This document shows, one piece after another, positions 35,152 to 48,947 of a DNA stretch of 64,000 nt (positions are counted from its first letter, which is position 1; each line of letters begins with the position of its first letter). The notes under the pieces were generated by a model that searched no databases, was not told the DNA's origin, and saw nothing but the letters and a program-made list of their open reading frames with translations. The stretch lies in contig NMRA01000024.1 of NCBI GenBank assembly GCA_002633005.1, positions 833,786 to 897,785 on the forward strand, read 5' to 3'. Origin of the DNA: Phoronis australis. Its lineage: Eukaryota; Phoronida; Phoronidae. The position numbers and the translations under genes were made by a program.

Positions 35152-35240
35152 GGAGGCAGTGGGGTCTTGTGGTAGAGTTACCAACGTCTAGTCTAACTAT
35201 CGCAGGTTCAACTCCTACTAGTGGTCTAGGTCTACTCCTC
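35152..35240 (+). mobile_element. tRNA-derived SINE fragment, second copy
   Basis: The start is gtggaggcagtggggtct. The A-box-like word is tggtagagtta (35170-35180) and the B-box-like word is ggttcaactcc (35205-35215). Layout and first bases match the copy at 7534-7640, but the sequence is strongly diverged. Confidence 0.55.
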
Positions 35241-36393
35241 CGTAGTTTCACTTGTTGGCCAAAAAGTGAAGAACAATTACCGAGCAACATGAGTGATTAC
35301 AATGCAATGTAACCACAGAATGTACTCTAATGTTCTAACTTGCTTGTGCATGACCACGTTTCTTTAAACTAGCCTTTGGCTGAAGATGTAACCTCTGTGA
35401 ATCAAGTCCATTATTATTACCAACCACTTTTAAAATAGATATTTTAAAGCATGTTCACTCTCAGTAATAAGTGATTTAGGCAACATGTGTGTGTCCTTTG
35501 GAGTGAGTGGTCAGGCTACGAAAGCCGCGACAAAAGAGCCAGCAGGTTTGGGGTAACTCGAACAGTGTGCATTGCCCCAACAAGAGTGATCCATGCAACT
35601 GTTAACATTCTTGGCAATTTTGCTACTAGCAAAAGGCGGCATTTCAGCAAATTAGTGAACGAGGTATCACACGGGCTTACACAACACTTAGTCATGCGCT
35701 AACAGGAACTTTTAATGCTTCAACAAACTGTGTTAATAGTGCAGAGCTCATGTCAAAAATGACCTATGCATAGTTATGTCATAAGAAAATGTAAATGGCC
35801 ACTATTTCCCTGTAGATAGAAATAATGTATTCTAATTTTGAAATCATTTGGGCTTAAAATGACAAGAGTCATGACTGGGACATAGTATCTATCCTCAGAG
35901 GACCCATGCACTAATCAATATGCACGATTCAGCAAGTCAAGAAGTGCTTTTGGAACAACCTCATCACTGCGTGAAGTATCAAGGAAAAATTTCATACAGA
36001 ATATTATGAGTTTTGTTTCCGATGAAACGCAATGTGCAAATGTTGTTGAAGATTTAGTAGATTGTTACCACCTTAACTGAGGGGTACCAACTACTAAATT
36101 AAGAAACAACATGGACAGACAATAAGCATAACAAAATGTAGTGATAATACATTATAAGAGCATACGTAGGGTTCTCCCTGAGCAAAAATTCAAACATGGT
36201 GCAAATTCACGTCATGGACTTTTCCAAATTTGCTTTCTGTTAAATCACAAAAAATCACTACTGACAACATATTATTTTCACTCACTGAGCATGTCACAGT
36301 CACAGTCATTTTCATTGCAAAATAAAAGAAACAAGTGTTACTATGCACCACTATTGCAATCATTTATTTGTCTTTTGAAACAGAAAAAATGGC

Positions 36394-36448
36394 TTTTCAA
36401 ACATGGCTTAAGATTTTAAACATGGCTCTGGGATTTTCAAACATGGCT
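36394..36448 (+). repeat. 20-bp short tandem repeat, three units
   Basis: ttttcaaacatggct occurs at 36394 and 36434, with ttttaaacatggct between them at 36414. Confidence 0.8.
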
Positions 36449-37379
36449 CAAGCACATGGTGGAATAAATTAATAGTGGAATTGCCATTGTATCAACATTT
36501 TCAGGTTACACAGTTAACATAGCTCTTGCAGAGCTTAACATAGTTCATGACAAATATATGCACATTTTCCACATGCACAAAATTTCGGTTACACATGTGG
36601 ACGGACATAATCAAATACAAATTGCAATTATCCTTGTTATCCACTAATATTACCACAGAGGCAAAAATCAATTTCATATCACAAGAGGCACAATGGAACA
36701 CTCACAGAGAGATGGGAGTTGATGCTTAATTCAATTTTTGAGATGTTCTTTGTGAGCTATACCTCCCTGACCTAAATTTGAGAAGACAAAATTTGCCACA
36801 GATTTTTCGTCAATATCATAAGATAAAACAACCTGAATCCTTAAAATATTGTTTTAACTGGTATGAAAATTTCAAAACAACAACTGAAGGCAAAATTTCA
36901 CACTTACTAGAGTTGCAATTTCAGTTAGCTCAAATACGAAAATCAAATTCAACCTTTTCCTCTTAAGAAATTGATCTCACAATATTCTATACCATTATAG
37001 GAATCTATTTCCATTACCAACTAGAACATCGCAAATGGTGCATGTGGGCCTGCCTGTGACAAGAGTTTCTAACGAAATGGAACTCTATCACAGTAAGAAA
37101 TGTTATGGGACAGATACGAGAGACAAGGGCTCAATTACACATTCATTTTTAGCCCTAGCTAAATGAGGCGAAATGTAGCTGTTGTACTTTGGTAAAAATC
37201 TTCAAAAAACTGAAAGCATGATTTCACAATTTACAAGTAAATGTATTATTAGTTTCCTTGAAGTATGCTCTTTCAAAAGTTTTCAGATAACGTTTCTCTC
37301 GGACTTACCGTTTTCGAGTTATTTGACTTTGAATTTCAAAAAAAACACAAAATTTCAATTTTCCGAAAAATTTACAGAA

Positions 37380-37720
37380 TTGTGCGTTACTATCAGTTTA
37401 GATAGAGTTTTAACGGGCTTTCAGACGATGTTTTGCGGTTTTCGCTAGGACGTCTACCTTCCGAATTATTCGAGATATTCTGATTTCGCTGTTCCCTTGT
37501 TGAGCGCTCTTGCTGCATTGACGTTGGTTTAGCTTCTATTGAACAAGACTGCAGCCTATTGCTTACTGATTTCTTCGCTAGTCATATGAATGTTATCGTG
37601 TTTTTCATAATTGCCGCCTTCATCGTCATGATCGTAGTCGTCCTCCCCATCGTCTTCTTTTCGGTTAATTTCGCCAAGTGTCGCTCCTCCGAGCGCTCTC
37701 GTTAGTTATTTCGCCTGGTA
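37380..37720. promoter_or_regulatory. CpG-rich island, candidate promoter or exon, open on both strands
   Basis: CpG is dense here (I count roughly 25) while surrounding DNA is CpG-poor. On the plus strand a frame open from 37484 contains ATG 37586-37588 and a 39-residue product. Its hydrophobic core includes FIIAAFIVMIVVVLPIVFF, followed by a Cys/Arg/Ser-rich tail, and it ends at TAG. On the minus strand 37556-37705 is open and acidic (EDDGEDDYDHDDEGG), ending SEEISKQ. One may be an exon and the other its shadow. It could also be the promoter of a gene read either way, including Rbfox. Confidence 0.4.
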
Positions 37721-40700
37721 AATCAGATGTAACTAAAAGCTTGAGGGAGAGTGAGGGTTCAGGTTGGAACATTAACCTTTGACCCCAAACAACACCAGCA
37801 TATATTTAATCCAAGCTGCTATGTGGAAATTACCATACATATACTTCAAAATGGACAATAGAATGTACAAAGAATTTGAATCACTGGCTAAAACGGCATT
37901 TTTCCAATTGAAAATTTAAACAGAATATTTTTTAACTTAAACACTGGTGCACATATCTGATCACACGAACATTACCTCTCCATTCTGCAGCCATTAACAG
38001 TCATTGCCACCACATGGAGGGCAGTAAGTACCTACTCTATCAACTAATGATAGGGTAATATGAACAATTATATGAGAATTTGACCTATGTAGCCAATAAA
38101 ACAAAGAAAAAACATGAGTCCAACTTGAAGTCACAAAACCTAGTGGAAAACGGTGAGATAACTGAGTAACAATGTTTGGGGATCAATCAAGAGGTAATGA
38201 CTGATTGGCCCTTTTTCACCAATCACACTAATACAATGAGCATTGTTGTACACTGGCAAGTATTACATTCAGGCCAGCTTCAAAACTGCAATTATTACTT
38301 GATAATGCTCGGTCATTGAAATGATCCACAAGATGGCACTGTTGTGCATATGTAATTTTTTAAATATGAATAATCGTGTTCAATGAAATCAAGTGGTTAT
38401 ACCCAATGGTAGAATGACAAATATTCGAATAAAATAAAACTCAAGTGGCATTCTAAATTAATGGTATTGAGAAGAGCACCTGCCAACATTGAGATTTCCC
38501 TGTTAAATCCGCTCATTTACTGGGAAGTTAATTTGCAATCTCAGCTTCTGCACAAGATCAATGTGAACCTTTCACAGGGATCGACACAACTCAAAATATC
38601 AATGCATCGCTATTGGTGTGACAGGCCTTTAACGTCACTTTCTTACCAAAACCTCAACTCCCTGCTTTGCAGAATTTCGGTCATGCGAATGTATCACTCC
38701 CAGACTTAAACAGCCATCGCAACTCCTAACAAAATAAGTGGATTCCACAGCAGAGTCACACATCTCACCTGTAGCCATTAAAGTTAACTGCATACCGACA
38801 AACGTTGGGACATGCAACACAAGTATTCAACCGATAATGCTAATTAACAATGCCATCTGGTGTTCAAGCCATAAAACTAGCAGCAACTCCGATGTTGCTA
38901 CCACAGAGGAGTTAGTGGTACAGGTAAGGGGAGTGGCAATCAGGTTTCCAAAGAGGAAAGCATCACAAAATCAAATGAACAAATGGGACGCGTTTTATAG
39001 GTTTCATCACTACATGTATGGGATATCTAGAAGTGGGTCAAATGATTTGTACTGCGGATTTGGTTTCTGCTGGACCTAGGGTTAAGAAGGTCGTTACTGG
39101 GATCAAGGGACACGATTAGGGAAGCAGTTCCCAATCCTCGACTTTATAGAGTTTTACCCCAGACTACACATCATTTGACTACACAGAGAATGCATAATGA
39201 CTTAGGGGCTGCACCATCTTGGATGCAGTAAGAAATAAATCTAAACGAATGGAAGGCTCATCTTTTATGTTTTTAGTTATCTTACCATATTTTCAATGAA
39301 TTGAAGTACCATTTTCCAATACACTGCCGTTCTGTGCTATTGTAATGAAATTCTAGATATATTTCACAGACTCCACGAAACCCTAACGGAAGCCCATAAA
39401 CTCTGTAAGGTGAATCCAACAGATCTAAGTTTTAGGAAACCTTACAACAGAACGTTTCAAATAATCCATTTGATGTGGAGTAAAATCTCACAAATTTTAC
39501 ATATAAATAATTGCCCAAATTGGCCTTTTAACGTCATTGTGAAATGCCCAAAATTTCTCAGAATCCTGGTCTTATCTTAAAAATGACAGCCAATATTTGG
39601 TGTTAATCGACTTAAATTAAGAAAGAAAAAAGAAAAAATTTAAACTTCACTTGTCGTCCATATTGTGTCCTAAATTTTACCCCACTGCAGATGGCAGCAC
39701 ACAAAGCCTCCAGTGGCTTGTTACAACAGTGACAGCTGTTAATGATTACAAGTCAAGAAAATAAATGGACAAAACAACTGGTCAGCAGAGCAGGAGATCA
39801 GGTCTGATTACACTGGCAGCAATTACTCAAAATCCACCTCTGCTTAAATCTAAAGCTGTTACATTAGATACTTAAAAAATCCCAACAGTTAACCCTCCGA
39901 ATAAGGAAAGATCATCTAAAATCACTTTCATGATTCATACATTTGTGGCTGCAGTTTGCGTGATGCCTAGCATGTAACCTTAAGACAGAGACATTAGAAA
40001 CCACTTATGAATCATATTTTTAGAACTTTATTAAAACACTCTGAAATGTACTAACAGCCACAACACGAGTTAAAATTGATGGGACATTCTCAGCGAGAAA
40101 AGTAATGTTACAGAAATTAGCGGTAGCACGGAATCAAACCCACCAACCCCGCAGTTCCAGCTGAACGCTATGCTGTGCTGAGTCGAATCGCACATGTTAC
40201 GGCTGTATTTTAACTGTATTTAAATGGTAAAGACATTGGCTTGATTTCCGAGAATGGCTGACAAAAGCGAGAATTTGCAATTTGCAATAAAATCACCATA
40301 ACAGCGGATTTTGTGGTTTTACAAATCTTTTCAATGCTAATGAATTCAAGAAGTCTATCCTAACCCCAAAATGCATTTTTCGGCCCTGAAACCAAACGAC
40401 TCGAACTAAACAATTCTATAGACAAACTCTGACAAAGGGATAGTAAGCGTGAATTAAACACCAGGAAGTTTTAGGTTCATAAGAGCTGCAACTCCCAAAC
40501 TGACGATACAAATTTATAAATTTTTCTCATGGTAAGTCATTGAACTTCACAATAACAATCCATTTGGACTTGGCTTCAATAATCCCACATTAACACTGAT
40601 TAATTATTCTCAATTTTCTTACTGCACTTACGCTCTATACTGATATCATAACTGACTTTTTCTTTCAAAATTAAAGCCAAATTCTGAAAACCTGTTGTAG

Positions 40701-43700
40701 GCTAGCTAATCAGGAAAAAACGACTCTCCATGATTTCCACTGAAACATTTTTGTCACCACGCCTTTTTGACACAACCACAGCAACGCTAAGAAATTTACA
40801 TAACAACAGACAAACAAAATCTGGACTCCATAAACACGTAGTTCCACAAAAGTCATCTCAAACATACAACACAAGACGGAAATCAAAACAACATTAGGTT
40901 TTTGTTCTAGCAGCCAAGAAGACACCGCTTCATTAAAAATTCATGAAGAAATCCTTGACTTGTGGTCAGAATCGCAACAGACAGCAATCAATACAAAGCT
41001 GGCTTCTGTTTAAACAGTAAAAAGTGCACTCCACTTCAAAATGTGATCTATAGAACAAAGGGCATAAGCCCAAGACAACACTACCCTCAACAAGCGGTCA
41101 CCTCATTTGAACAAAATGGCTGAATTTAGCTGTAATTATCTTTCCTCAGCCTCACCACCAAGAACAGAAATTAGGTACCAACAGAATGCCTTGAAATACA
41201 CACTGTATAAAGACAATGCCATTGGAGTGGGATTGGAAACCAAAATGGACACACGGTACTTACCATTTGCTGAAAATAAGCATCTAAAGGCGGCCAACCC
41301 ATCATGGCTGCTGACAAAAGGCACACTGGGAGTTGAGCACTAATCCAAGACAGGATGTCAGTCACTGGCTTGGCTCAGTCTAATTCCGTTAACCAAATTC
41401 AGAGCAGTTCCACAGTCCAACACAGGAGATCAATATGAATACAACCATCCACTATTATCTTTGGTTAGAATAAATTACCAGACTCCCATTTTGCATCCAA
41501 TTCCACATCAGCTAATAACCTAGCTCTCAGTGTAATTTCCATGCAAATGAGAAGTCAAGTGGCTAGCCCTACTTAGAATACAGAGTCACAGGCACTGCAG
41601 CAGTTTACCATATTTACCGTTCCCTTTCCGAGGATGGCCGGCCACATCATGGGGTGCGCAAACTCAAACTGTGGATGAGGATTGGGCAGGATGGACATTT
41701 TAGCAAAAATGTGTACGAGTGACTATAAAAATGGCAGCCGACAAAGCTCAGGTCAGCAGTAATGAAGCTTGTGCTAAATGGAGAGCATGTTGTCTTAAAA
41801 GGCTGATGTCATAACATCAGTGAAACTTGATATTGGTTGGTCGGCTGCAATATGAACCACATGGAACTGTGGCATCTGGGAGGAATCCGAGCTGGATTGG
41901 CAAGGGAGACAAAGAGACACAGTTGGTGGAAATTATGATGCGCAAAATGTAAAAAAAATGGTGAAAATGTTATTTAAAATGAAAATAATTGCTAAAACTG
42001 CATTTGTCCTTGCTGGACATGCTCGTTACTTTTTTAAAATTTAATGTTTGGAAAAGTTGTACAACAAAAAGCCAAATTTTCTCAGTATTCAGTTTTGTTA
42101 AGAAATTCAATGCAATGAAATTTCAGTTTTCAGTTATATGTGCATATATAAGAAAGGGGCATTCTAGGTAAATGAACTGTTTCACCAAATTTATGTTACT
42201 TACTGGATCTTGATGCCTCAATTTTGGGACTGAATATCGGCCCCATTCTCATTTCAAAATTAAAATTATTTATAAAATGCATGGAATTCAGGCCAAAAAA
42301 TTTTGCACAAATAATTAAAAAACTTCTATCAATGTTAGAATCAATGCTGGAGATGAGGTTACATGAGGATTGGCAAATGAGGGTTCACATCAATCAAACA
42401 ATTTTCTTTCAGAGCACACAAGCACCATTCTCCTCTAATGAGCGAGGGCTCTAATTTATTACAATAAAATCTTACCAAGTTAGGACGAAGTATGGCCAAC
42501 AATTGGAATACTCTACCATTTTTCCATGAAACATATTTGCACCTAATTAAATGATTTTCCACATTTTGTACCAAAGCCAACACCAGAGAAAGTTTTAAAA
42601 AAATTGTGGGAACTCACAAAAATGTAGGCGCAAAGGGTGTCTACACTATTACGGTACTAGATCAAGTGACACAAATTCATTTTAGCGATAATGTTCTAGA
42701 GTAATTCACATTAGGAAAGCACATCACTGTTTCTCTCTTGCCATCCATCCATACTTTATTTGGCATGATATTCATTAATAATTAATTTCAATCACTTCTC
42801 TTTGAAAAATGTATCAAAATGTGTCACAATGCCAAATTAAGACACATTTCAACTGAGCCCTCACATTTTAAAATCAAGAGAGGCCACATTTTACTTTCAA
42901 AACATGTTCTCCCCCAATAACATGATCCTTGAAAATTACCTGATGGAAATTCTGGAACAACTTTGTTGGTAAACTAAAAGTGGAATTATTCCATTGCAAT
43001 GAGAAACAATTTCTTGAAAGTCAAAATTATTTTCAGAAATATGAAACTCTTACTCACCCAAATTGCAAAGTTTAACAGATTCCATTCATCCTCATTATTA
43101 TCCCTATAAATGTGTTGTTGAGCTTCAAAAATTGGATACATCATGTTAAATTGTTTTACATAGTATCACAATGTCACCAAAATGAATCTATTTCCAGATA
43201 ATCTACAAGAAATGTTGAACCTTGCACTGCAGTCAACTGTGCTTGAATTTTCCAAAAAGCAGACAATACCCTACCTGATGATGACATCATGCCAAATTGT
43301 TGTCTGCTGCAGGGAAACAGGCATCACCACAGGTGGGCCACTGAGTGAGAGCCCACCTGGAGGGGTCCTACTGGGATCTTCTACAGAGAAGATTTTTTGG
43401 AGCAGTGCAGTTAAATGAAAAACTGCATTTGACCAAATGAAAGTTTGAAGCAAACTCAAAAGTTCTGAGTAACTTAGAAATAAGGTAACCCTAAAGTGAT
43501 ATGACTAAACTTTGACATAAGAAAATTTCTGCCTAATTCTTTAATAATAAAAAGATCTAATCAATAAATTTGTGTGTACGGTTTGAATTAATGTTAACAT
43601 TGCATTTAAAAATAATTGATAAACCATAATTTTGTGATTACTTTCAAACCGTGAACTAATAAAATTGCACACTTCTGCAACTAGAATAGAACTAAAACAC

Positions 43701-45837
43701 AAACCTTCTGCAATGCAACCTAATCTTTGCTTTTGTCCACAGCTGCCAACCACAGGACTATTACCATGCCTTTAATTTGAAAGCCAAAACCTAATTTCGC
43801 ATTAACCTGGGTATTATTTGAAAGACACTAACTATTTCCCTCAACTTCGAAGGAAGAATTGATTTTCAAGTACTGATGAGGGCTCCGGGTGTTGAACAAA
43901 GTAGTAGTAGGCAAATCTGCAGTGCAAAGTTCACATTTTACTGTAAATTTCAGAACAAGAACTTCAGCATACAACCACATTTTTAACTTGTAACCAGACC
44001 ACACGAAGATACACAGAGAGTATTAGGTCAGAAACTTAGATGGCGCTTAAAATTTGATTTTCAAGCACTTGTGAAGCTTTTTTAATTAAAACATTTGACA
44101 GATGATTTTAAGAAATAGTATGCGCAGTTTTGAAAATGAGTCATGGTACAGACTAGAACGAAATTTATTTTTTACCCTTACAGCAAAATCTCAAAATTTC
44201 AGACAAAAGTAATTGCAAAACTTGTTTTTTACATTTCCAAGGGCTTCTAACACTATTGAGAACACGCAATTTTTTAAATATTGTCTGAAGGTAGTCACAG
44301 TACACAACTTGTACAAGACAGCACACGAATTTGGTGCAACATATTTTTGGTGGAAAAATAAGTCACGAAAATTTCACCACACTGCGGAAAAATAAGAAAC
44401 TAAAATTTCACCACACTGCGGCCTAACTTCAGGAAGTAGAACCTAACTATTGCAACATGTGCACAACTTTGCCATACACTGCAAAAACATTTATCGGGAA
44501 AATAAAACCTTACAGAAGAACCTCCAACTACTCTCAGGCTCACTAAGCAGAGACAATTCTAGTACAAGAGAGCGAAACAAAACACTTATACTGGGTTCAC
44601 ATGAAAAATGCCAGCAGTTTCACTGGTGAGAAGGCTAGTATTTTAGCCGGACAGACGAGCTGTCTGTGAAGGAGTAATTTTTGTCAGCAGTTAGTGCGTT
44701 TCCTGACCACTTGAATTGTCTTTAAGCAAAAATTGGTTTCAAAAATGTTGTTTTGCAAGTAACAACAGCGTCAGTTAAAATGCTAGCATTCTAGCCATTC
44801 TGGTTATATACACTCACGTCACTTGTACTAAAAACTGTTGTTGGTCAAGACAAGAGTGTGGTTGAAGTACAGGTTCTATGGTAAGGGTTTTTGTGGAGTG
44901 CAATATGAGTGCGCGCCCATTGGAAGAAAAACAGGCACGTAAAAATCTAAGCAATTTCGGACAAAAAATTTCTGACAAGTGAAATATCAATTTTTCTTTG
45001 TGTGGCACCATTGTATCGGATTGTAGTGCTCTCTTCTTTGCCATAGCAACCATCAGACAATATTTTGAAAATCTGGGGGGACTATAGCAATACCATCACA
45101 ATATGGCTGACCAGTCATGGCAATACTGGCCTCAACTAATAGTAACCTGGTGGAAATAAGGTACAGGTGAGTGGTTTCTAAGTCAATGAACCGAGAGAAT
45201 TCTCACTGGGCTGCACGCTCAAGCTACACCGAATCTCCTGAGACATATACATAAGTACCTCCTCAAAGGACTAGATGATAAAATGACAAATTCTCCCCTG
45301 AACAAAAGTTCAACTTACATAAGCAATGACTTTTTTGTTTTAACATTTATTGATTAAACAGGAAATGTCATTTTGTGAGATGAGCTGCGTCCAACTAGCG
45401 AAAGTTGACCTGAGGCAACTTGCACCCGATCAGCCGCATGTCAAGACGACAACCACATAAGTGGTGTCAAGGAAGTGGAACAGGGCACAAATAACTTTTT
45501 GCATGCAATTCTAGAACGTTTAGTATAACGGCCACGCAACTACCAAATTGCGGTAGTTCAAGAAACCAACGGCTTGTGAGTTTCCCTGAAGTTTGCCCGA
45601 CTGCCGCCAGCGCGTCCAATTGTACACTGCATGAAGGCCTTGTTTGCCGTTCCTTTATTCTATTTATCGCAAGTTATTGACGAAAATGAAAATGAAAAAG
45701 GAATTTGGTGTGTGGTTCGTAAATGCCGCAACTGCACAAGCTACGATAATCTTCCACGTTGCCCTAGTTTGCTGTCCACACGCGTATTTGAAGTGGGTCA
45801 AGGTGATCGGGCACAAGTTGCACTACCTCAAAGAGGC
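37721..45837. other. Non-coding region
   Basis: No gene recognised on either strand. It includes one inverted copy of the ACACAATATGGC family at about 39625-39675 and a 34-bp tandem duplication at 44352-44420. Confidence 0.5.
44352..44420 (+). repeat. 34-bp tandem duplication
   Basis: Two copies beginning ggaaaaataag and ending aaaatttcaccacactgc. Confidence 0.85.
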
Positions 45838-47372
45838 AGGTTAATTTTTGTTCACATAAACCAACCCAAGATGCACCTGAAGCACTAGCTTAAAGATGTA
45901 TCAGATGCGGTGTTTACTTTAAAACCGATTTATTTACAAATTCTTTCCTGATTATACTTGTACATACACTTCACAGTTCTCCAGGCAGTCCCTAGGTGGC
46001 TCAAATTGGAATATTCACTGTTTTAATGAGACAGCATCTTTAAGGGTAGGTCTGTATACAGCTTTGAACTCGAAATGACTGCATACATGCTTGGAAAAGC
46101 AGTAATTTTTCTTAAAATGTTCTTCAAGGAACTATGTACGGTAATACATCACTGGTCAATTACCAATATATGTAAACCAAAAACTAGATTAGCAGTAGCC
46201 AACATAAAGGTGCTTTCCCATTAGAGGCAAAACTTCACTTTTACTGAAGAGGGAAAGGTTAACTCCGGTAGATAATCTGCAAACGAAACTTCACCGAAAA
46301 TCGTAGAATTTAAAAGCAAAGCTTTAGTACTCACCAAAACTTCGGTGTAGTGGAAACGATCGAGTGAAACTTCATCGAAGTTTCGGTAAACCAAAGTTCC
46401 CCTAATGGAAAAGCACCATAAGTGTCCCAGAGTTACCCTGGACAGGTACATCATAAAATCTCGCCAATTTAGGAAACAATATGGCAGACAAGTAAAAGTT
46501 TATTTTTTATTTTTCATAAAAAGATAAGTAGCACCAAATCAATACTATGTTACCGTTTCTGTACTAACCATACCTTCCATCCGACAATATTTGAGAAATT
46601 GGAGGCATACAAAACGATGCAGAAATTGGAAGCCTTTTAAAATGAAAAAAGTTGGAATTGGTGAAATTTTACCATAATTCATTTAACCAAGTGTTGTAAA
46701 CAGTTTTCCTTGGCTGTATTGATTCAACAAAGTCAAAATCTTTTTAAGCGCCAAGAAATTTCAAACTTGAATAGTTTGCATCCAATCACTGTGGTGTTCT
46801 TACAATTTTTTACCGTTAACCAAAGTCCCCTAGCTGAATATTATACCCAATTTGTATCGCTAACAACGCTTCCCAACAATTACAAGTACATAGAGTTTTA
46901 TATCAGAGAGTTAATTTCTAACAATTATGGATTATTATAGTTGTTTGAGTATCCCGTGTCCACTATGACAAATGTGGTAATTTGACAAGGCAAGCTCCAC
47001 TGGCAACAGTGCAATCAAATTGCAAAAATAATTGGCCTCACTTATCACGAGAACACCACAGTTCATTATTAGAAACAATACGTCAAAGACACATTATCTT
47101 AATGATCTATTATTGATTGATTTTGTCATGAAATCTTTGAAGAAGAATCCCCTTTTCAAACATAGAGGTAGTCAATTCATCCATAGCTGAGGTTTTACAT
47201 GGTACAGAAATTACAGTAAACTTTCAATTCCAAACATTGGGGGTAGCATGAGGGGGTGAAAGTCCAAACACTAGGCGATTTAATCAACATTTACGAATAA
47301 TGCTGTTGGTAGCGAACAATACCCATATCAAATCCAGGCTAGGGACACATCAAAAGATTCTCAACAGGTGGC
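45838..47372 (+). repeat. Duplicated block A (left of the N at 47373)
   Basis: About 1.5 kb, closely repeated in 47374-48947 with scattered substitutions and small indels. It ends in caacaggtggc directly at the N, where the second copy continues past the same word. It contains a TIR element (46209-46417) and a copy of the ACACAATATGGC family. Confidence 0.9.
46209..46417. mobile_element. MITE-like element with 16-bp terminal inverted repeats
   Basis: The termini are ggtgctttcccattag and, at the other end, ctaatggaaaagcacc; they pair with one mismatch. ATAA flanks both sides within one base. Internally, variants of the word gaaacttcaccg and its complement are repeated, so much of the element can fold. 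The same element sits at 47762-47971 in the second block. Confidence 0.75.
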
Positions 47373-47373
47373 N
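47373..47373. other. Single N: assembly join between duplicated blocks
   Basis: One undetermined base exactly at the border of two near-identical 1.5-kb segments. Confidence 0.9.
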
Positions 47374-48947
47374 GTTGCTTAATTTTTATTCACATGGTCA
47401 CATGAACCGGCCCAAGTTGCACCTGAAGCACTAGCTTAAAAATGTATCAGTTGTGGTGTTTACTTTAAAACCCCATTTATTTACAAATTCTTTCTTTTCC
47501 TGATTATACTTGTACATACACTTCACAGTTCTCCAGGCAGTCCCTAGGTGGCTCAAATTTGAATATTCACAGTTTTTAATGAGACAGTATCTTAAAGGGT
47601 AGGTCTGTATACAGCTTTGAACTCGAAATGACTGCATACATGCTTGGAAAAGCAGTAATTTTTCTTAAAATGTTCTTCAAGGAACTATGTACGCTAATAC
47701 ATCACTGGTCAATTACCAATATATGTAAACCAAAAACTAGACTAGCAGTAGCCAACATAAAGGTGCTTTCCCATTAGAGGCAAAACTTCACTTTTATTGA
47801 AGTGGGAAAGGTTAATTCCAGTAGATAATCTGCAAACGAAACTTCACAGAAAATCGTAGAATTTAAAAGCAAAGCTTTGGTACACACCTAAACTTCGGTG
47901 TAGTGGAAACAATCAGAGTGAAACTTCATCGAAGTTTCTGTAAACCAAAGTTCCCCTAATGGAAAAGCACCATAAGTGTCCCAGAGTTACCCTGGACAAG
48001 TACATCATAAAATCTCACCAATTTAGGATACAATATGGCAGACACCTAAAAGTTTATCTTTTATTTTTCATAAAAAGATAAGTAGCACCGAATCAATACT
48101 ATGTTACCGTTTCTGTACCATAACTTCCATCCGACAATATTTGAGAAATTGGAGGCATACAAAACGATGCAGAAATTGGAAGCCTTTTAAAATGAAAAAA
48201 GTTGGAAACTATTTTGTCTGAAAATTGAAATTGGTGAAATTTCACCATAATTCATTTAACCAAGTGTTGTAAACAGTTTTCCTTGGCTGTATTGATTCAA
48301 CAAAGTCAAAATCTTTTTAAGCGCCAAGAAATTTCAAACTTGAATAGTTTGCGTCCAATCACTGTGGTAGTTCTTACAATTTTTTACCGTTAACCAAAGT
48401 CCCCTAGCTGAATATTATACCCAATCTGTATCGCTAACAACGCTTCCCAACAATTACAAGTACATACGAGTTTTATATCAGAGAGTTAATTTCTAACAAT
48501 TATGGATTATTATAGTTGTTTGAGTATCCCGTGTCCACTATGACAAATGTGGTAATTTGACAAGGCAAGCTCCACTGGCAACAGTGCAATCAAATTGCAA
48601 AAATAATTGGCCTCACTTATCACGAGAACACCACAGTTCATTATTAGAAACAATACGTCAAAGACACATTATCTTAATGATCTATTATTGATTGATTTTG
48701 TCATGAAATCTTTGAAGAAGAATACCCTTTTCAAACACAGAGGTAGTCAATTCATCCATAGCTGAGGTTTTACATGGTACAGAAATTACAGTAAACTTTC
48801 AATTCCAAACATTGGGGGTAGCATGAGGGGGTGAAAGTCCAAACACTAGGCGATTTAATCAACATTTACGAATAATGCTGTTGGTAGCGAACAATACCCA
48901 TATCAAATCCAGGCTAGGGACACATCAAAAGATTCTCAACAGGTGGC
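47374..48947 (+). repeat. Duplicated block B (right of the N at 47373)
   Basis: Second copy of 45838-47372. Differences are few and dispersed, including an extra segment of about 24 bp near 48205. The pattern looks allelic rather than like an old duplication. Confidence 0.9.
47762..47971. mobile_element. Copy of the 16-bp-TIR MITE-like element
   Basis: Same termini and flanks as 46209-46417. It is present because the whole block is duplicated. Confidence 0.75.

Larger units (their letters stand above)
33761..37379. other. Non-coding region with scattered short repeats
   Basis: No gene recognised. It holds a SINE fragment (35152-35240) and a 20-bp triplicated word near 36.4 kb. Confidence 0.5.

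Noticed and set aside
45838-48947. Genuine segmental tandem duplication
   Set aside because: The border coincides with a single N and the differences look allelic; an assembly artefact is more likely.
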